Assembly (NCBI GenBank): GCA_003649695.1
Contig: QMSR01000059.1
Location: 1-5,653 of the forward strand
Length of the DNA: 5,653 nucleotides
Direction of reading: 5' to 3'
Source: Thermoplasmata archaeon
GTDB lineage: Archaea > Thermoplasmatota > Thermoplasmata > Thermoplasmatales > B87-G9
The notes under the pieces: generated by a model
Seen by the model: only the letters and a program-made list of their open reading frames with translations
Database searches by the model: none
What the model was told of the DNA's origin: nothing
In this document: piece after piece, positions 4,494 through 5,653 of the stretch
Position numbering within the stretch: position 1 is the stretch's first letter
How the letters are laid out: each line of letters begins with the position of its first letter
Position numbers and translations under genes: made by a program

Positions 4494-5114
4494 ATGCCGA
4501 AATGGACACCTCAACCTATATGGCAGGACCAAGACGCCATCGTAATTGGTGGTGGTGCATCGCTTCATTCATTTCCGTTTGAGGTCTTGGTGCCAGAGTA
4601 TGTAATCGGATGCAATGCTGCCTATTCATTAGGGAAGGATGTCTGTTCAGTTGTATTCTTCGGAGACAACACATTTTTTGAGAAACACGAAGAAGGTCTT
4701 AAGAGGTACGATGGTCCTGTATTCACCTGTTCACGCAGGTTGTATCAATCAGATGCCATCTCTTGGCTGAGAGTGGTGAGGAGAATTCCTGAGGGAATGG
4801 CGATTGATGCGGTCGGGTGGAATGGGAATACAGGAGCGGCGGCGATCAACTTGGCATTTTTGTTTGGGTGTCGTAGAGTATTTCTTTTAGGGTTTGATAT
4901 GTCTGAATGGCAGGGTAGATCTCATTGGCATGATCTGTATCCGAAAGACAATGTCCAGGACTATCCGAAGTTCATGCGTGGATTTATGATGATGGCAGAT
5001 GGATGGAGAAGAGTATTTCCGGATAGAGAGATTATCAATGTGACGGATAATTCGGCTCTGGAACTATTCCTCAAGATGTCTGTCCAGGATTTTTTGAAAA
5101 GGAGAACAAAATGA
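4494..5114 (+). CDS. Sialyltransferase/DUF115-like Rossmann protein ('norphogenetic protein') (206 aa)
   Basis: The motif layout resembles the CstII-type sialyltransferase and DUF115/MptE-like group. It has a nucleotide-binding-type start, AIVIGGGASLHSF (15-27), then VIGCNAAY (37-44) and FFGDNTFFE (55-63). These are followed by GNTGAAAINLAFLFGCRRVFLLGFDM (split here as GNTGAAAINLA, 111-121, and FLFGCRRVFLLGFDM, 122-136), a His pair SHWHDLYP (143-150), and an end segment INVTDNSALELF (181-192). In CstII the comparable elements are a G-N-G-P-S-L start, an R-C-N segment, and an L-G-Y-x-x-I-Y-L-x-G-I-D-F strand. Phage relatives are often labelled 'norphogenetic protein'. A soluble transferase acting on a sugar nucleotide is plausible, but substrate and activity are unknown. 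The start at 4494 is chosen over the in-frame ATG at 4470, which lies inside the previous gene. Only a weak SD (AAGG, 4481-4484) is present, so coupling to the upstream gene is likely. The gene's end overlaps the next ATG (ATGA). Arg codons are 12 of 15 AGA/AGG. Confidence 0.72.
   Translation: MPKWTPQPIWQDQDAIVIGGGASLHSFPFEVLVPEYVIGCNAAYSLGKDVCSVVFFGDNTFFEKHEEGLKRYDGPVFTCSRRLYQSDAISWLRVVRRIPEGMAIDAVGWNGNTGAAAINLAFLFGCRRVFLLGFDMSEWQGRSHWHDLYPKDNVQDYPKFMRGFMMMADGWRRVFPDREIINVTDNSALELFLKMSVQDFLKRRTK
5091..5113 (+). repeat. 23-bp initiation repeat, copy 3, inside the end of the transferase-like gene
   Basis: This copy is identical to those at 2486 and 2995, but lies fully within the upstream coding region, where it is read as Phe-Leu-Lys-Arg-Arg-Thr-Lys and then supplies the first two bases of the TGA stop. 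It ends at the ATG (5111-5113) of the holin-like gene. GGAG at 5101-5104 is six bases from that ATG. Confidence 0.9.
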
Positions 5115-5557
5115 GGACGATGTTTGTGGCAGTATTGCTGATTGTGTTTTGCACGTTCAAAATCGCGTATGGTGTTGACGAGACGATTCCGGAGACTGCT
5201 CAACAGGTGCAGCAGCAGACGGGGTCAAATGTCCTCGGGTTCGTATGGGAGCAGCTCAATACCACTTTCGGGCTCGCTTTTATCGCTGGTGTCTGGTCTT
5301 GGATCATTGCTCGCCTATTCACCAAGAAGCCGAAATGGAAACAGTATTATGATCAATATAAGGGCCATATCATTGAGGCGATTAAACTGGCTGAGAAAGG
5401 CATTCCGGATGGCACCGAGGATAAGAGCGCGAAACGAATTGATATGGCGCTCAAGTACATTCTCGCATTGACACAGGATACGAAAACCAATACGGACGAC
5501 GTCAAGCAAGCGATCAAGGTCGCTCATGCTGAACTGGAAGCATCCAAGAATATATAG
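5111..5557 (+). CDS. Membrane protein with signal-like N-terminus and one further TM segment; possible holin (148 aa)
   Basis: Residues 1-21 look like a signal peptide: a basic start (MRT), a hydrophobic core (MFVAVLLIVFCTF), and a plausible cleavage after AYG at 19-21. Residues about 53-70 (FGLAFIAGVWSWIIARLF) form a second hydrophobic segment, followed at once by a basic patch (TKKPKWK). The remaining 75 residues are soluble and helical (YKGHIIEAIKLAEKGIPDGT, then DMALKYILAL). A signal or TM segment, a second TM, and a charged helical tail resemble some phage holins of the LLH type, but I would not go beyond 'possible holin'; a spanin-like or other envelope protein is an alternative. The first ATG overlaps the upstream stop, and the start is set by the 23-bp initiation repeat. 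The next gene begins 12 bases after the stop, perhaps completing a lysis cassette. Confidence 0.6.
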   Translation: MRTMFVAVLLIVFCTFKIAYGVDETIPETAQQVQQQTGSNVLGFVWEQLNTTFGLAFIAGVWSWIIARLFTKKPKWKQYYDQYKGHIIEAIKLAEKGIPDGTEDKSAKRIDMALKYILALTQDTKTNTDDVKQAIKVAHAELEASKNI

Positions 5558-5569
5558 GAGCCCCTTCTC

Positions 5570-5653
5570 ATGGCGTGGGTCACAGTGGTCACACAAATTC
5601 TGATGAAAATCCTGAAGTCAATCTTCGGAATGTCTAAACCACGGAAGACCACA
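5570..5653 (+). CDS. Partial gene cut by the window end (first 28 codons), unknown
   Basis: The ATG at 5570 follows AGGAG (5556-5560) with nine bases between, and the frame stays open to the window edge. The visible part is a Val/Ile/Leu-rich amphipathic or membrane-seeking stretch (MAWVTVVTQILMKILKSIFG) followed by a basic, polar segment (MSKPRKTT). It may be a small membrane-associated protein, possibly a lysis accessory given its neighbour, but too little is present to name it. Confidence 0.55.
   Translation, partial: MAWVTVVTQILMKILKSIFGMSKPRKTT

Noticed and set aside
1..5653. CRISPR array, insertion sequence or attachment site
   Set aside because: No regularly spaced repeat-spacer pattern, transposase, terminal inverted repeats or integrase-linked core site was seen. 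The only repeats are the 15-bp array and the three 23-bp initiation repeats.

Overview
The window looks like part of the head-gene (structural) module of a tailed double-stranded DNA phage (Caudoviricetes) or a prophage of that kind. The anchor is the order protease, then decoration protein, then major capsid protein, all on the plus strand and closely spaced. No terminase, portal, tail or integrase gene is visible, so neither lifestyle nor host can be read from the sequence. The strong purine-rich Shine-Dalgarno (SD) sequences show a bacterial host that uses SD-led initiation.

Left part (1-913): three small accessory genes, 137-403, 413-625 and the weaker 591-761, of unknown function. A GC-rich leader with several mutually complementary segments precedes the first one. 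An AT-rich gap (762-913) holds a phased array of 15-bp repeats ahead of the protease gene.

Centre (914-4070): a DUF2213-type prohead protease with a fused scaffold-like C-terminus (914-2443), a small head decoration protein (2506-2949), and an HK97-fold, encapsulin-like major capsid protein (3015-4070). The protease gene has two internal in-frame ATGs, each behind a strong SD. One of them would release the scaffold domain alone, as lambda C/Nu3 does. A stem-loop with a T-rich tail follows the capsid gene and is probably a terminator.

Right part (4169-5653): a small head-module protein with a basic tail, a Rossmann-type protein resembling sialyltransferases and DUF115/MptE ('norphogenetic protein' in phage annotation), a membrane protein that may be a holin, and the first 28 codons of another gene cut by the window end.

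The most striking non-coding signal is a perfect 23-bp direct repeat that carries the ribosome binding site and ends exactly at the ATG of three unrelated genes: decoration protein, capsid protein and holin-like protein. In the third case it also lies inside the end of the upstream gene and encodes its last residues. Arginine codon choice separates the capsid gene (AGA/AGG 3 of 20) from the transferase-like gene (12 of 15), which suggests a difference in expression level or in origin.
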